DNA from: Turritopsis dohrnii | Lineage: Eukaryota; Cnidaria; Hydrozoa; Anthoathecata; Oceaniidae | Reading direction: 5' to 3' | Assembly: GCA_027922465.2 (NCBI GenBank) | Contig: BQMF02000175.1 | Location: 62,001-126,000 of the forward strand | DNA length: 64,000 nucleotides | Shown: positions 1 through 11,199 of the stretch, in pieces | How the letters are laid out: the number at the start of each line of letters is the position of its first letter | Position numbering within the stretch: position 1 is the stretch's first letter | Made by a program: the position numbers and the translations under genes | Notes under the pieces: model-generated | Databases searched by the model: none | The model's input: only the letters and a program-made list of their open reading frames with translations | What the model was told of the DNA's origin: nothing

Positions 1-126
1 TCCAGATAAGAAATTTTTATATTGATAGTCACTGCTTGTCAAACCACCTAGCGAACGTGTTCTTGGATTACTTTGATCCAGTTGATTCCTGTCTTTCAAA
101 ATATCCCGATAAAGATCAGAAGACAT
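1..126 (-). CDS. First coding exon of an unrecognised gene (partial, runs off the window)
   Basis: Read on the minus strand from an ATG at 126-124, the frame stays open for 42 codons to the window edge and begins MSSDLYRDILKDRNQLDQ. It is hydrophilic and rich in Ser, Asp and Arg, with no signal peptide or membrane segment in this part. Codon use and base composition are less AT-rich than the flank, which is why I take it as coding. An AG dinucleotide sits directly before the ATG, so the start may be close to a splice acceptor. The gene is divergent from the folate gene at 1361, and about 1.2 kb separates the two start codons. I do not recognise the family. Confidence 0.5.
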   Translation of the reverse strand, partial: MSSDLYRDILKDRNQLDQSNPRTRSLGGLTSSDYQYKNFLSG

Positions 127-1360
127 CTTCAGTTAAGTAACAATTCTCGTTATAACATACACCACCGATATACACATGTTTGTTATTTATTATCTCTGGG
201 GGATGAATGAATAAAAAAAAGCGAAATGAAATTACCACTAGGATTACCGCTATTTATAAATAAATTCTTCTTTTTAAGGCATCGATGGAATCATATTAAT
301 GGTATAACATTGGCGAGTTGAACTAATGGTGTTAATTTTTATTTCATAAACTTTTATGAAGTGTTCTCCTCATCCAGCCATTTTGATTTAATGCTATGCC
401 TGTTTTGATTACAAAATAAAAAGGCCTGGGAATGAATTGAATTTCAGTTGTGCATTCCAAGAATTCTTCCACCTTGTACGTGGTGAAAGAGAACAGATTG
501 TTAGCTTCTTTTTTATTTGACTAAAAGTTTATTTACGTTAACAGACATTATCCAATAGTTTATGGTTGTTTTCATGAATAGAGTTAATTTTATTTATATA
601 AATAAAACAAATATTTTGTTCTGAAGCTTCCATTGTTTGTTTTATACACAAAAATAAGGCCCGTTGAATCGAGAAGTGAAAACGAAAGACGGTATGTATC
701 TAATATAACTATTAAATTTAAGAAAACAGTGGTGTTGGTACGAAAGTCCAAATAAATGGCCCCAACACATATTGCCTCAAATTCATTGTGATCATCATTA
801 TCTCATCATATACTATACTCAGGTTTAAGAGTGGTGGGTTTGGAGTCCCTGATGTTTTCTTTCCTTTTTCAATACGAACCATTATTCATCTCTATTTTTT
901 ACTTTGGATTTTAGCTACATGGCAAATTAATACTTTGATATGAGGCTTATTTTGCCATTTTTAAAAAAATGAATGCAAAGCAATTGACCACGATTTTATT
1001 ATATTCATTATGAAGGTCTTGTTAAAAAATCCAAACTAAAACACAAGTAATGTTATATGTAGTACATCAACTTTTTTCATTACAGGCAGACAAGGCATCC
1101 CAATTGATCACAGCATTACGGGTGAATACTTTGTGAACCCTTAGGAATAACTGGTGTGTTTTGTGGCCCATAATTTTAGCCAATAGGCTAAAATGTCAAA
1201 ATTTAGGCCGAAAAGCTATTTGGGTTTGGTTTGACATCAATAAAATCGTACAAGCATTGAAAATCATCAAACAAAAGATTTTTGAAAAAATATATGAAAA
1301 AACTATTGCCTCCAAGGATTTTAACGATGTATAATATTGTATTTTTAGATTCTGAAAAAA
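127..1360. promoter_or_regulatory. Divergent intergenic region with a possible promoter and 5' UTR exon of the folate gene
   Basis: AT-rich DNA between two divergent genes. On the plus strand a TATATAA sequence at 595-601 is followed by a stretch ending in a good splice donor (ACG|GTATGT, exon end 691). A good acceptor (ATTTTTAG, AG at 1347-1348) lies 12 bases before the folate-gene ATG. This fits a non-coding first exon at roughly 625-691 joined to 1349. The same acceptor could instead take a trans-spliced leader. No other ORF or repeat of note was seen here. Confidence 0.3.
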
Positions 1361-4300
1361 ATGGCCCAAATAATTGATGGAAAGGATATTGCAAGGTTTG
1401 TTTGTTCTTGTTGAAGTTTTTCATGCCATCATTTGTTTTGATAAAAATGATAACGGTGTCAGTATGATGTTTCTACTATTAAAGTAAATCAGAAAATTTG
1501 AGAATAAAACTATTTCTTGAATTTCAAAAGGGAAGACAAGTTTCGTTCTTTTCGAAATCACTTCATTCACAGGAAATTGTAAATTGTATTATACAATAAT
1601 CCAGTGGGCAAATTCCCTGCAAAACTAGGTTTTTAGAAAGACACACATTATTTCAATGAAAATGCTTTTTTGTTGCAGTGGAGTTTTGATGATTTTTGCC
1701 ATTGGGAATGCATTAGTTTATGATACCTATCACCTGTGTTTTGTAATTTGAAATGACTTTGCATTTACATCTGCATTTTGCAAAATGATCACACCGTTTT
1801 CCAGTGATTGATTTTATTTTATTTTAACAGGAAAATTAGGGAAAGAACCAAATTGAACGTTGAAAAATTGACAAATGAAACTGGTCTTGTTCCAGGATTA
1901 GCCATTGTTCAAGTAGAAGATTTATTTTAGAAAGCCTGTTTCATTTTTATAGAATATTGTCCTTTTCACTATTTTTGTGTTTTGCTTAGGTTGGCAATCG
2001 TGAGGATTCCAATGTTTATGTTAGAACAAAATTGAAGTTTGCTAAAGAGGTGAGGGCAGTGCTGTTCAGCAGTGTTTTTATACAACTTTAAATAGAACGT
2101 CTCAATGGTTCTGATTCCTTTTACTTTGTTTATTTCTACATACAGTTGGGAATGAATGCTGAGATTGTAAAGCTTCCTGACACCATTACGGAAATGGAAG
2201 TAAGTTTCTTAGTTTTTAAAAATTGACTAAGAAAAGTTTCCAATCTGCAAAATTTTCTTCACCTGAAAATACTTTGTGATTTTTTTATTTTGTTTCTTGT
2301 TACCTGGCGTTTTGAAGCTGTTAGCCTAAAAAACTTTTAATTTTTGCATTCTACATTTACTTGTAACTACAGGTACTGAAAACAGTTCAAGTTTTAAATG
2401 CTGATCCAGATGTACATGGAATCATCGTTCAACTTCCACTGGATAGTAAGAACCCCATCAATGCATCTTTAGCTACAAATGCTGTTATGCCAGAAAAAGA
2501 TGTGGATGGGTATGAGAACTTCATTATTTTCACTTTGAGCATAATATAAAATTAAGTGTAAACACATCACTAATGATAATTATGTGTGTGTGAACTAAAC
2601 TTTCTGATATAAAGCTGCAACCATTGCAGACCTCCCGAAGTGTCCTAAAATCCTAAAATGTCCTAAAATTATAAATTTTAGTAATTTTGTCCTAAATTGT
2701 CCTAACTTTTGGTAAATTGTCCTAAATGTCATAAAATTTAGGATAAAGTTCAAATGAAAAAAAAACAATTCCTGTTTTTGAGTGTAGTTATTGAGATATT
2801 GAGATTGAAAATACATATATTTTGAGCATATTTTGTTTCAGCTTTCGTTGAATTGTCTACTATCATTCTGATTTTTGACTGAATACAACCTTGTAAAGGA
2901 GATTTTTTTTCAGTGGAATACGGAAAATGCCAAAAGGTCTTCTCAGTTAATAGAAGTGGTATATCACAAATCAGGAGTCTTATAAGTAGCAAGCTGCATT
3001 GTACCAGTGAGAAGGAGGGAAAGAGAAAATACCACTTAAGACAGGACAGTGACAATGCATTAACATTAAAATGTCCATAAATAACATTAACTAGAGTTGA
3101 ATTAACCAGGAAAACAGAGATTGTTCCGGCTTTAAAATGTGTTGAGTCTAACTTTTTATTCTCTTCAACTAATGAAGATGTTTCCGGACTTAGAAATTGC
3201 GAATTTGTAAAACAGAATACACTATTCAGTTTGGAATGTATCCTTATTTGAAAGATCTTTTACTAGAAGATATGAGAAATTTAGTTTTGAAATCTGTTTC
3301 GGAAAAAAGAACTTGAATAGATCTCATTTCAAGTGTAAATAGTTTTTGAGAGTTTTTGTTTTCATTTAGCTTTTGAGTTAACTATATTACTCCAGTGTTT
3401 TTTAACAGTTGAAGTTAATGAGTTTCTTTTGTATCACTTTTGATTATACCATTGAGTTATCTAGTAGACTTTACATTGAACAAAACAAGACTACATGGAT
3501 TGATAATGAACATGAAGCTAAAGAACTAGCTTTTAACAAAGTCGAATCATTTGCACCTTCATATTACTCAAAATGTAGATAACAGACAATCATTTGTTTT
3601 CTTGTTGTTTTTACCCTAACTTTTAGGTTTTTCCGCACTTAAGGTATACAAGGTTTGATAGTTGTTTATGCTTATTTACACTCATTAAAAGTCGAAGCCA
3701 ATTTATTTATTTTATTTATTTAGTATTGTTTTACGTGGCTACCCTCACTCAGTTGCTACTGCATCTGCTTTCCAGGAGGGGCCACGGCTTAGGTTGGAGG
3801 CTCCGAAGTATTTGACACTCTCATGAGTGACACAAACCCAATCAAGGGCCTGTGCTCTTCTGGATGACCTCCTGCAACACCCGATGTATCATCTACCCAA
3901 TTTCCCTCACATGGCATGGGTCGACCCGGCGCTATGGTACATTCACTCGCGCTTAGTGAATCGCCGCCAAGGGGAATTGAACCCCGATCTCCCGCATGGA
4001 ATACGAGAGTAGCAACCACTATACTAAGGGCGCCACAAAGGGAAGGAAGTTGCCCCAAGGGAAACTTTATGTTGTTCTTCGTTATTATATATATCTAATC
4101 TTGATTTTCTTTTGATGGTTTAATTTAATGATATGCTTAAATAAAGATATGTTTACTGTAACAGGCCCATAATTTGGGAATTGTCCTAAAGTTGTCCTAA
4201 CGTTTTAGTCTTTGTCCTAAATTTTCTTAAATTTTGCCCTAAAATGTCCAAAAATACTATCTAAAATTATCCTAAATTCATAAAAAATTTACTTGATTTT

Positions 4301-7300
4301 GCTCTGGGAGGTCTGCCATTGTGAATTGGTTTACAGCTGGAACTCCTTTGGCGAGAGGCATAGAGATTTCTTCAAGGACATTTTTGTTCAAGATTTTTGT
4401 GCCATGTCAATATCCTCATTTTGACACAAACTGATCAACCTAATGATTCAATTATTCCAATATTTTGGTGATCATTAACATTTCTTAGAAATTCCGACTA
4501 AACTTTTATGTTATTATTTTTTTTTTTGTATTTTAGAATTAATGATATAAATGCTGGAAGATTGGCAAGAGGTGACTTAGAAAACTGTTTTGTACCTTGC
4601 ACTCCAAATGGATGTATGGAACTAATCAAAGTGACTGGTGAGTTTGGTTCAATCCTCCTGATTCTCTCAGATTTCCTTGAAATATCTTTCTTTCAAAAAG
4701 AATCAATAAAATTTGTTAGGAATGGACGTTAAGGGTCAAAATGCTGTTGTCCTCGGAAGAAGTAAAATTGTTGTAAGTGTGAATGTACTCAGAGTTTATT
4801 TGTTTTTTTTGGTTTTTTTTGGAAATTGAGTCTTGAGATTTCCATCTTTTGCAACCAGCTATTGTTACCACACAGACATGCTATGGTATTAGCAGTGAGA
4901 GCATGATACTTCACTATACTGATGTCCTTGTGAGGATTGGAAACCGCAACAATCTGTTTGTGGTTTCTATGTCTTACCTCCTAGGCCATGGCTCCGCAAA
5001 TTGTGTGGATGACAATGTTTTATTTGCTAGCCATCCTTTGTCGTAATAAGTTTTTGGGAACTTTTGTATTTTAGTACATGAACAAACACATTCCACCAAA
5101 ACTGAGATATTATGTTCTTTATTTTAAAGTATTTAAATTTCACAGGAACTAAATTTTAACAAATGGATGAGAAGGCCAATTTTTTGCGTTTTACAGGAAT
5201 GTAATTTCGTGGATGAGTTTTCGAAATGAAATTTTTTTAGGCTTTATTTGCAAATTTCATAGGTGTGCCTGCATGGTGTCAATTTTTGGGAAAATTTTGT
5301 AAAGAATTTTGACTTTTTTTTATAATCACAAATTCTGAAAAAGTACCTCTTATTCAAATAAACTAAGTTTGTTAAATGATATAAATAGTTAGTTGACTCC
5401 ATGCATCAAAATTGCAATTGCAAAATTGCAAAAGATACAAATTCTACCTTGTTCATTTACTTCTATGGCCTACCATTTTTGTTTTTCAAAAAACTTGCCA
5501 AATGCTTCTAAAAACATTACTTTGAATTTTATATGTCACCAACATAAACATTTGTATACTCCTTTCAATTGTCAAAGTATGTTTCATTGGTTCAAATTTC
5601 TTTATCTGGTAACAAAAATTTATTTCAATAGTTTTTCAATATTGCAGATGTTTTTCATATATACTAATTGTATTGCTTTTTGATTTTGATTGTGTTGAGA
5701 AGTCAGTTGTTATACCATCATGAGGTTCTGCATGTATTTTCTTCACCAGGGATCTCCAATGGCTAGTCTATTGACTTGGAATCATGCAACAGTGACTATT
5801 TGCCATTCTAAAACTCGAAATTTACCTGATGTTGTAAGTCAAATATCTTTCCTATCATAATAACAGTTGATATGATTTTGTTCATAAAATCCTATTATGT
5901 AGATGTATGTGAAGTGTCCAACGCCAATTCAGTAGATTGTTGGAAAAATCTTCTAAGCAAGAAGATAAAAAATAAAACCTAATTCGAATATTTTATTTGA
6001 TTCCAGGTGCGAGGTGGTGATTTAGTAGTAGCGGCAGTTGGAGTACCAGAAATGGTGAAGGTATCTCCAAGTTCTTTTAGAAGTAAAGATATTTTGTCTG
6101 TGTAACTTCCAATACTTGGTTGCCAGGCCTTACTAATATGGATTGAACTTGTTTGATGTTTGCCGGCAATGTTTCTGATCTTATATTATTGGAATAAAGA
6201 AGGATGTATTGCTGAATCAAGGATAAGAAGCTCTCAAGTTTTGCTAGATCTAGGATGTTTTACGGAAAGCTCTGTACATTGTGCCATGGCTGAATTTTAA
6301 AATATCAGTATTGTTTTTAACACAGCACAGTTTAAACACAGATTTCATGCCCCGTAAAATGTCAGCAACAGACATTTTCTTATTTTACCCCAACCCCAAC
6401 CTCCTCCAACCTGTTCTCTTGCCCATCATCGCTTCAAAATCACACTCACGTCGATTGAGGGAACTATGCAGTTCTCATAGAACTGTGGTCGATGAAAGAT
6501 TTGTTATGACGTCATTCAGAAGGAAGTTCAGACCTCACAGCTTTCGAGAGTTTGAAGGTTTTCTTTAGAAGAGAAGCGAAAGCTAGATGGAAGTTATTCG
6601 TTGAACGATGCCTTTTAAAACTTGTTCTTTCAAGAAGAAAGAAATAGACGAAATCAACACAGAGAATGACTGGATAATAGCTGAGTTTCTATAACGTGTA
6701 AGTGAATGCCGTCTTCATTTTTGTTCAGGGTGATTGGATAAAGCCTGGTGCTGTTGTTATCGATTGTGGTATAACTGCCGTACCTGGTAAGAATAATGTT
6801 GTTACAGGAAAGTTTACAGGAACCAAAGCTGGGCGTGTTGAGTGAATGGGCGTGTTGAGTTGACAACGAAGAGAATTCTTCGAATATTTGATCTGAACTG
6901 ATGAGATAGGAGACCTAAATCCAACCAGATGGTGAAAGGATTCTCCCGTCGACAGACGATTTTCAACCTCGCAAAAAAACATTGTCTGCCATAGATTCTA
7001 CCAAAAAGAGTGGACAGCGGTTGGTTGGTGATGTTGATTACAAAGAATGTAAAAAAGTCGCCAGTTGGATAACGCCCGTGCCTGGAGGTGAACTTCTTGC
7101 GTATCTACATGTTCATTAGTGGTGAAGTTTTTTCAAACTGCAGCGAAACGCTTTCCTTGTCACAAATGATTTTGATTGGTTCTTATGGTACTACGATCTG
7201 TTTCATTGATTTTTAGGCGTTGGTCCAATGACAGTTGCTATGTTACTACACAATACCGTTGTTAGTTGTCAGAGAATGTCAACTCAACCACATCTCAAGG

Positions 7301-7433
7301 TAAATTCATTGTTGTGACATTACTAAGGCCTGTTGTCATGGAAATTTCGTAATTTCTCTTTTAGTCTGGCTTTGGGAGTCCTTACCATGCAGCACGGTTC
7401 ATTCAGAAATTAGCGCGTCGAATTCGATTTTGA
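1361..7433 (+). CDS. Bifunctional methylenetetrahydrofolate dehydrogenase / methenyl-THF cyclohydrolase, 320 aa, 13 exons
   Basis: Interconverts 5,10-methylene-, methenyl- and 10-formyl-tetrahydrofolate with NAD(P). Exons: 1361-1395, 1831-1912, 1990-2049, 2146-2199, 2373-2509, 4537-4637, 4720-4772, 5750-5833, 6007-6060, 6729-6786, 6995-7087, 7217-7299 and 7365-7433. All are GT-AG and in phase, 963 nt with the TGA stop. Visible active-site residues are Tyr49 and Lys53 (SNVYVRTK), Gln97 (VQLPLD) and Asp122 (EKDVDG). The nucleotide-binding loop is GRSKIVG, followed by CHSKT, and the domain closes with TPVPGGVGPMT. Sequence is closest to the D/C half of animal MTHFD1. The protein then ends with an unusual basic tail ([13 protein letters not shown]) and not the synthetase domain of about 600 aa. 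The ATG has no mitochondrial presequence after it, so a cytosolic enzyme is likely unless an upstream in-frame exon exists. Exon 13 is the least certain. Confidence 0.92.
2622..4322. mobile_element. Decayed hAT-like DNA element inside intron 5 of the folate gene
   Basis: Both ends carry GCAGACCTCCC in inverted orientation (left near 2626-2636, right near 4308-4318), giving short terminal inverted repeats. Near each end lie many copies of the motif TGTCCTAAA (about 2640-2735 and 4180-4275) in the same orientation. Inside, on the plus strand near 2910-3060, a broken frame reads like the zinc-finger start of hAT transposases ([20 protein letters not shown]). I could not define target-site duplications. 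A tRNA-derived SINE has inserted at 3702-4034. The element makes this intron much longer than its neighbours. Confidence 0.5.
3702..4034 (-). mobile_element. tRNA-derived SINE, full length
   Basis: On the minus strand the element starts at 4034 with a tRNA-like head (GGCGCCCTTAGTATAGTGGT). It has a recognisable A box and a B box whose core is GGGGTTCAATTCCCC (complement at 3971-3985). An anticodon-like TCC loop and a weakened acceptor stem follow, then an unrelated body and an AAATAAATAAAT tail at 3702-3722. The A and B boxes indicate RNA polymerase III transcription. A second, 5'-truncated copy of the same 3' end lies at 15412-15508, showing that this is a dispersed family. Confidence 0.75.
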
Positions 7434-8699
7434 TGCCATTTATGTTTCATTATGATTCGTTGGAGGAAATGAAATTACAATTCTGCACTGGGCATGCGTG
7501 AACGAGCACGAAACAGAGAATATTTTTAGTGTTTGTTGTTTTATTTTTCAGTGAGTGTTTTTTTCCATAATCGAATGTTTTTAATAGATATGGACGATGG
7601 GAATGTAAATACGACGAGGTTTGTCACGTGACTGGGACAGTGAAAGGAGTGAGTGCAAGATTTTTACTTACGGATTACCCTTAGGTGGAAAAGTTCCCGT
7701 CAATTTGAGGATCTCATTGACAGACTTTTCCGTTCTGTGATCAAACCATAGTGACAGATGATTAAAAGCGTTTAGTTCCATTGGTGTGTTTTCTTTTCTT
7801 CTTAATCTGTTTATTGAATGTTCTAACAGAGTATATCTTTTAGTTCATTGATTTTTTTTTTTTTTTTTTAATTATTCTTGTATCACTCATCACACATCGC
7901 TGTTCCGGTTGTCCTCCCAGCTGTGTGTTGTATAATATACTTATTATAATAGTGTTTTTAACTTTTTTACCTAATATATCAGAACAGATGACAGTTATAT
8001 GCTTCATATATCTAAGTATTGTATGAGGATTAACTTTTTTAGAATATGTTCGAGAGCATTTTTTTTAACCACCAATTGATACATCGAGTTAGTAGCGTGC
8101 ATAGATTGTATTTTTATAAACTACTGGACATTGGCCTCGTGATGAACTGTCGTCCCAGTGAGCAAAATCGTCAAAACATCGCTGCAATGAAGAGTATTTT
8201 AATTGAAATTAAGTGTGTATTTCTTATAAAATTGCACTCCAACGCAGTGGTTTGTCCACATATTTGCCCACAAGTAGTAGTACATGTTTTTTTTATAAGC
8301 AACATGGAAGCAACACTAGTAAATTTTCTCATCAAGTTAAGCAACAGCACTACAGGGATCTTACAAAAATTAGCAACATGAAATTTTGAGATGATGCAGC
8401 ACTAGCATAGCTAAAGCACATTTCTTAAAATTGCCACACTAGGTGGTTACACTAGGTTGCAGTACTGTGTCCTACACTTTGTACTTAAATACTTAAGCTT
8501 ACACAAAGGTTTTCAAGGCTGGAAATACATATTTTTTCAATTAACTCTTAACAACAAATTAAGCAACATTACTACTAAGGTCTGACCTTGGTTCCTTATA
8601 AAAAAAACGTGTATTTTTCAAAGTTTCCATTGGCAATTCCCTACTGCTTTTTTAAGGGGAAGGAAGTAACATCATCTTTATGTAATAAGTCATTAACTA
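7434..8699. other. 3' flank of the folate gene, no gene seen
   Basis: AT-rich DNA with long T runs (7853-7870). An ATTAAA near 7761 could be a weak poly(A) signal for the folate gene; no canonical AATAAA lies close to the stop. No formyl-THF synthetase-like sequence follows on the plus strand. The open frames here look like chance ORFs. Confidence 0.4.
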
Positions 8700-9030
8700 T
8701 GAACAAGCGTCGAATGGCACAAAACGATCGCTATTCGTCGGATAAAATTTTCGTCACCAAACAAAAAATTCGTCACTTTTATCTGACGAAATATTTTATT
8801 GAAATTATATAAAAAAAGATATTATCTTTCATGTTATTTTAACCTTCATTTAACTCTTCCTTTTGCAATAAAATCACAAATTTTGAATTTGAACAAAAAA
8901 TCTTAGTCGGAGATATAATTCGTCGGATAAAAATTTTCGTTGAATAAAAATCTTAGTCGGATATTTCGTCGGTGAAAAATTTTCGTCGAATAAAATTTTC
9001 CTCATCTTTCAAAAATTTCGTCACTTAACA
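8700..9030. repeat. Degenerate short direct repeats with the core TTCGTCGGATAAAA
   Basis: At least five imperfect copies of a TTCGTCGGATAAAATTTTCG-like unit occur in about 300 bases (for example near 8737, 8920, 8965 and 8990). Some are shortened to TTCGTCAC. The pattern resembles the subterminal repeats of fold-back or MITE-type elements, but I could not define element ends. Confidence 0.4.
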
Positions 9031-10331
9031 TTTACCAAAACCTCTTTTATTCAAGTTCTTTATTCTGACTCTATTTTCAAATTCGAAATTATATCACTAT
9101 CAATTTTAAGTGCAAATTTTCAGATTAAAACATTGAAACCGCAAAAAATTTATATATTTCATAACCATCATCAAAATTTGAAAACTTTCGAAAATAGATT
9201 CAAACCCAGATTGCTCTTTTTGGATAAATCCGAAAAGTGATCGGCCAAAATCGAAATAGCAGAGGAGGAGGAGAAACGTGGAGGAAAAACGCGGGCATTT
9301 TAAAGACATTTTTAAAGACCCAGGTGACCGAAAGTCAAAAACTTGAGAAGTGAGATTTTTCGTACGACTAAATATACAGATATTAATAAAACTATTAACA
9401 ATAATATGCTCGCTATATTTTCTTCATTATTTTATAGTTTGAAAATTCATCAACAAATTTGTTGAAAAATCTCGAAGGAGGAGTGCATATCTACAGAATT
9501 TTCGCCGTAACTTTTTGACCGTTTTGTCCATGGAGATGAATATTCGCTGAATATTGGTCTTCTTCCTCATATCGCATGAAAAACTGACGTTTAAAGGAAC
9601 TAGACGGCATCAAATATTATGACGTCATCAATGAGATCATGGCTACTTGTCGAATATTAACTGTTCGATATTTGACAATCTTGATGTGTTTTCAATTGTG
9701 ACAGAAAGTGTTGTTTTTTTCCAAAAAAGTTATGGCATATAGTGCTGATACTAATTAGCTAAATTGTTGTCATTTTCAGCGTTAAAATAACCATAGGGTG
9801 ACATAGTGTTGAATTATTGAATTCGTGATATACATAAGTACTGAGTCTGTGACACATAGTGTCAGTTTAAAGGTGTCAGATTTCAACGGAAATTCCTCAT
9901 TTGAACAATAAGAAGTACAGGCCTGGGACGGAGCTGCTGAATAAAATCAAAATGGCGAAACAAACGAGGGAAAGATTGGCTTTCTCGTAGGGAATCTCCG
10001 ATGGAAAACTTGCGGAGATTCCCACGAACAAGACTTAGTCAGAAGTCTTGCTAACCACCTTTGTTCATTAATCATTAATAATTCATCTTTAACCCAGTGG
10101 GCACAAACCGTTAAGCTTGGCTTCCATCAGGCGCTAAATGGCGTTAAACAGGTGGGTCAAATCGAGATAAATTTTGACGCGCAATGGAAACGATATGATG
10201 AGTCATTAGCGCTTCGAATTAGCGTCGATTAACCCGGAATTTAAATATCAAAATTTTTTGACATTTAAACGCAAATTAGCGCGTTGCCACCTGCTTTATC
10301 AAAGAATACCGACATTCACATTAGAAATTAC
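9031..10331. other. Gene-free accessory DNA
   Basis: No convincing exon was seen. An imperfect hairpin with an 11-bp stem (GGGAATCTCCG at 9990-10000 and its complement at 10013-10023) lies in a GC-richer patch. From about 10095 to 10300 the sequence is less AT-rich and looks like the remains of another repeat. Confidence 0.3.
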
Positions 10332-10333
10332 TA

Positions 10334-10877
10334 CCTTATCGGCCCTTTTTACGCCGGCCCTAATTTAACGCCGGCCCTTTTTACACCGGCCCTTATTCCG
10401 CCACCCCAAGATTTTGCCTTAACGCCATTTAGGGCCGTTATTTACGCCTCAAAAGTAAAAAAGAAAAAAAATTTTTTTAAGCACTATTTTTCACTTTTTC
10501 TGTTCAAATTTTAACTTATACTACAAATGTCTTCTAATATATATCATCTAATACATCGTAAGACTTAATCTATTACAGTTATTTCGTCCTCTTTTTCATT
10601 AATGCTTTCATTATTTTCTCTAATTCCCTCATCGTCATCTGATTCTACCTCTATTTCTGCTTAAACTTCCCCTTCATCTGACTCTTCATTGTCTCCAAAG
10701 AGTTCTTTCACATCTAAAGTTTGCTTCATTTTTTCAAATCTCAAATTTCAACTTTAAAAAATAACGCCGATTTTTTGAAAAATTTCCAATTTTTTGGCCC
10801 TTTTTACGCCGGCCCTTTTAACGCCGCGCACCAAAATTAACGCCACATTAGGGCCGGCGTAAAAAGGGCCGATAAGG
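10334..10877. mobile_element. TA-flanked MITE with perfect 31-bp terminal inverted repeats
   Basis: Both ends share a perfect 31-bp inverted repeat that begins CCTTATCGGCCCTTTTTACG. Each end is bordered by a TA dinucleotide (10332-10333 and 10878-10879), the target duplication expected of Tc1/mariner/pogo-type transposition. Length is 544 bp. GC-rich subterminal repeats (ACGCCGGCCC, TTAACGCC) occur near both ends. The only coding trace is an acidic relic on the minus strand (10565-10729). The perfect repeats suggest recent movement. Confidence 0.85.
10565..10729 (-). pseudogene. Acidic C-terminal relic of a transposase, one in-frame stop
   Basis: The frame starts at an ATG and reads MKQTLDVKELFGDNEESDEG, then EV and a stop. 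It then continues in the same frame with further Glu/Asp-rich sequence (VESDDDEG, EKEDE) to a TAA. Acidic C-terminal tails are typical of pogo/Tigger (JRK/CENP-B) type transposases. Its position inside a TA-flanked element supports that origin. No catalytic domain remains. Assignment is an inference from composition and context. Confidence 0.4.
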
Positions 10878-11095
10878 TATGTACACAATCAAAATCAGTT
10901 GGATCTATTTATTCGTTACTACAAGGAAGTTGAGTAAAATTTTGTTCAATATGGCAGAAAAAACGACCAAAATATATTTTTAAATGCAATTTTAACAACA
11001 ATTATAAATGGCTGCAATTACCTCAAGCCTACCTAAAATAGTATTCCCTTGTACTAACTGATGATACCCACCAAGCTGTTCTCTTTTCAGCAGAA

Positions 11096-11199
11096 AGATG
11101 CCTCGAACACAAAATCTAGGTAGCCTTCTCTTACGTTAATTTTGTTCTTTTCTTCTTAACGTAAGAGAAGGCTACCTAGATTTTGTGTTCGAGGCATCT
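11096..11199. repeat. Perfect 43-bp inverted repeat with an 18-nt loop
   Basis: Bases 11096-11138 are the exact reverse complement of 11157-11199, with no mismatch in 43 positions. The spacer is 18 nt (11139-11156). Transcribed from either strand this would fold into a long, flawless hairpin. The flanking bases do not continue the pairing. It lies in gene-free DNA between transposons and carries no obvious terminal repeats of its own. It could be a small-RNA precursor, a hairpin made by a template-switch error, or the end of an unrecognised element. Confidence 0.9.

Noticed and set aside
3960..4034. True tRNA-Gly gene on the minus strand
   Set aside because: The acceptor stem has mismatches and the head is fused to a 3' body and simple tail repeated elsewhere; it is a SINE.
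7434..9900. Formyl-THF synthetase exons downstream of the folate gene
   Set aside because: I looked for the conserved synthetase start and P-loop-like blocks on the plus strand and saw none.
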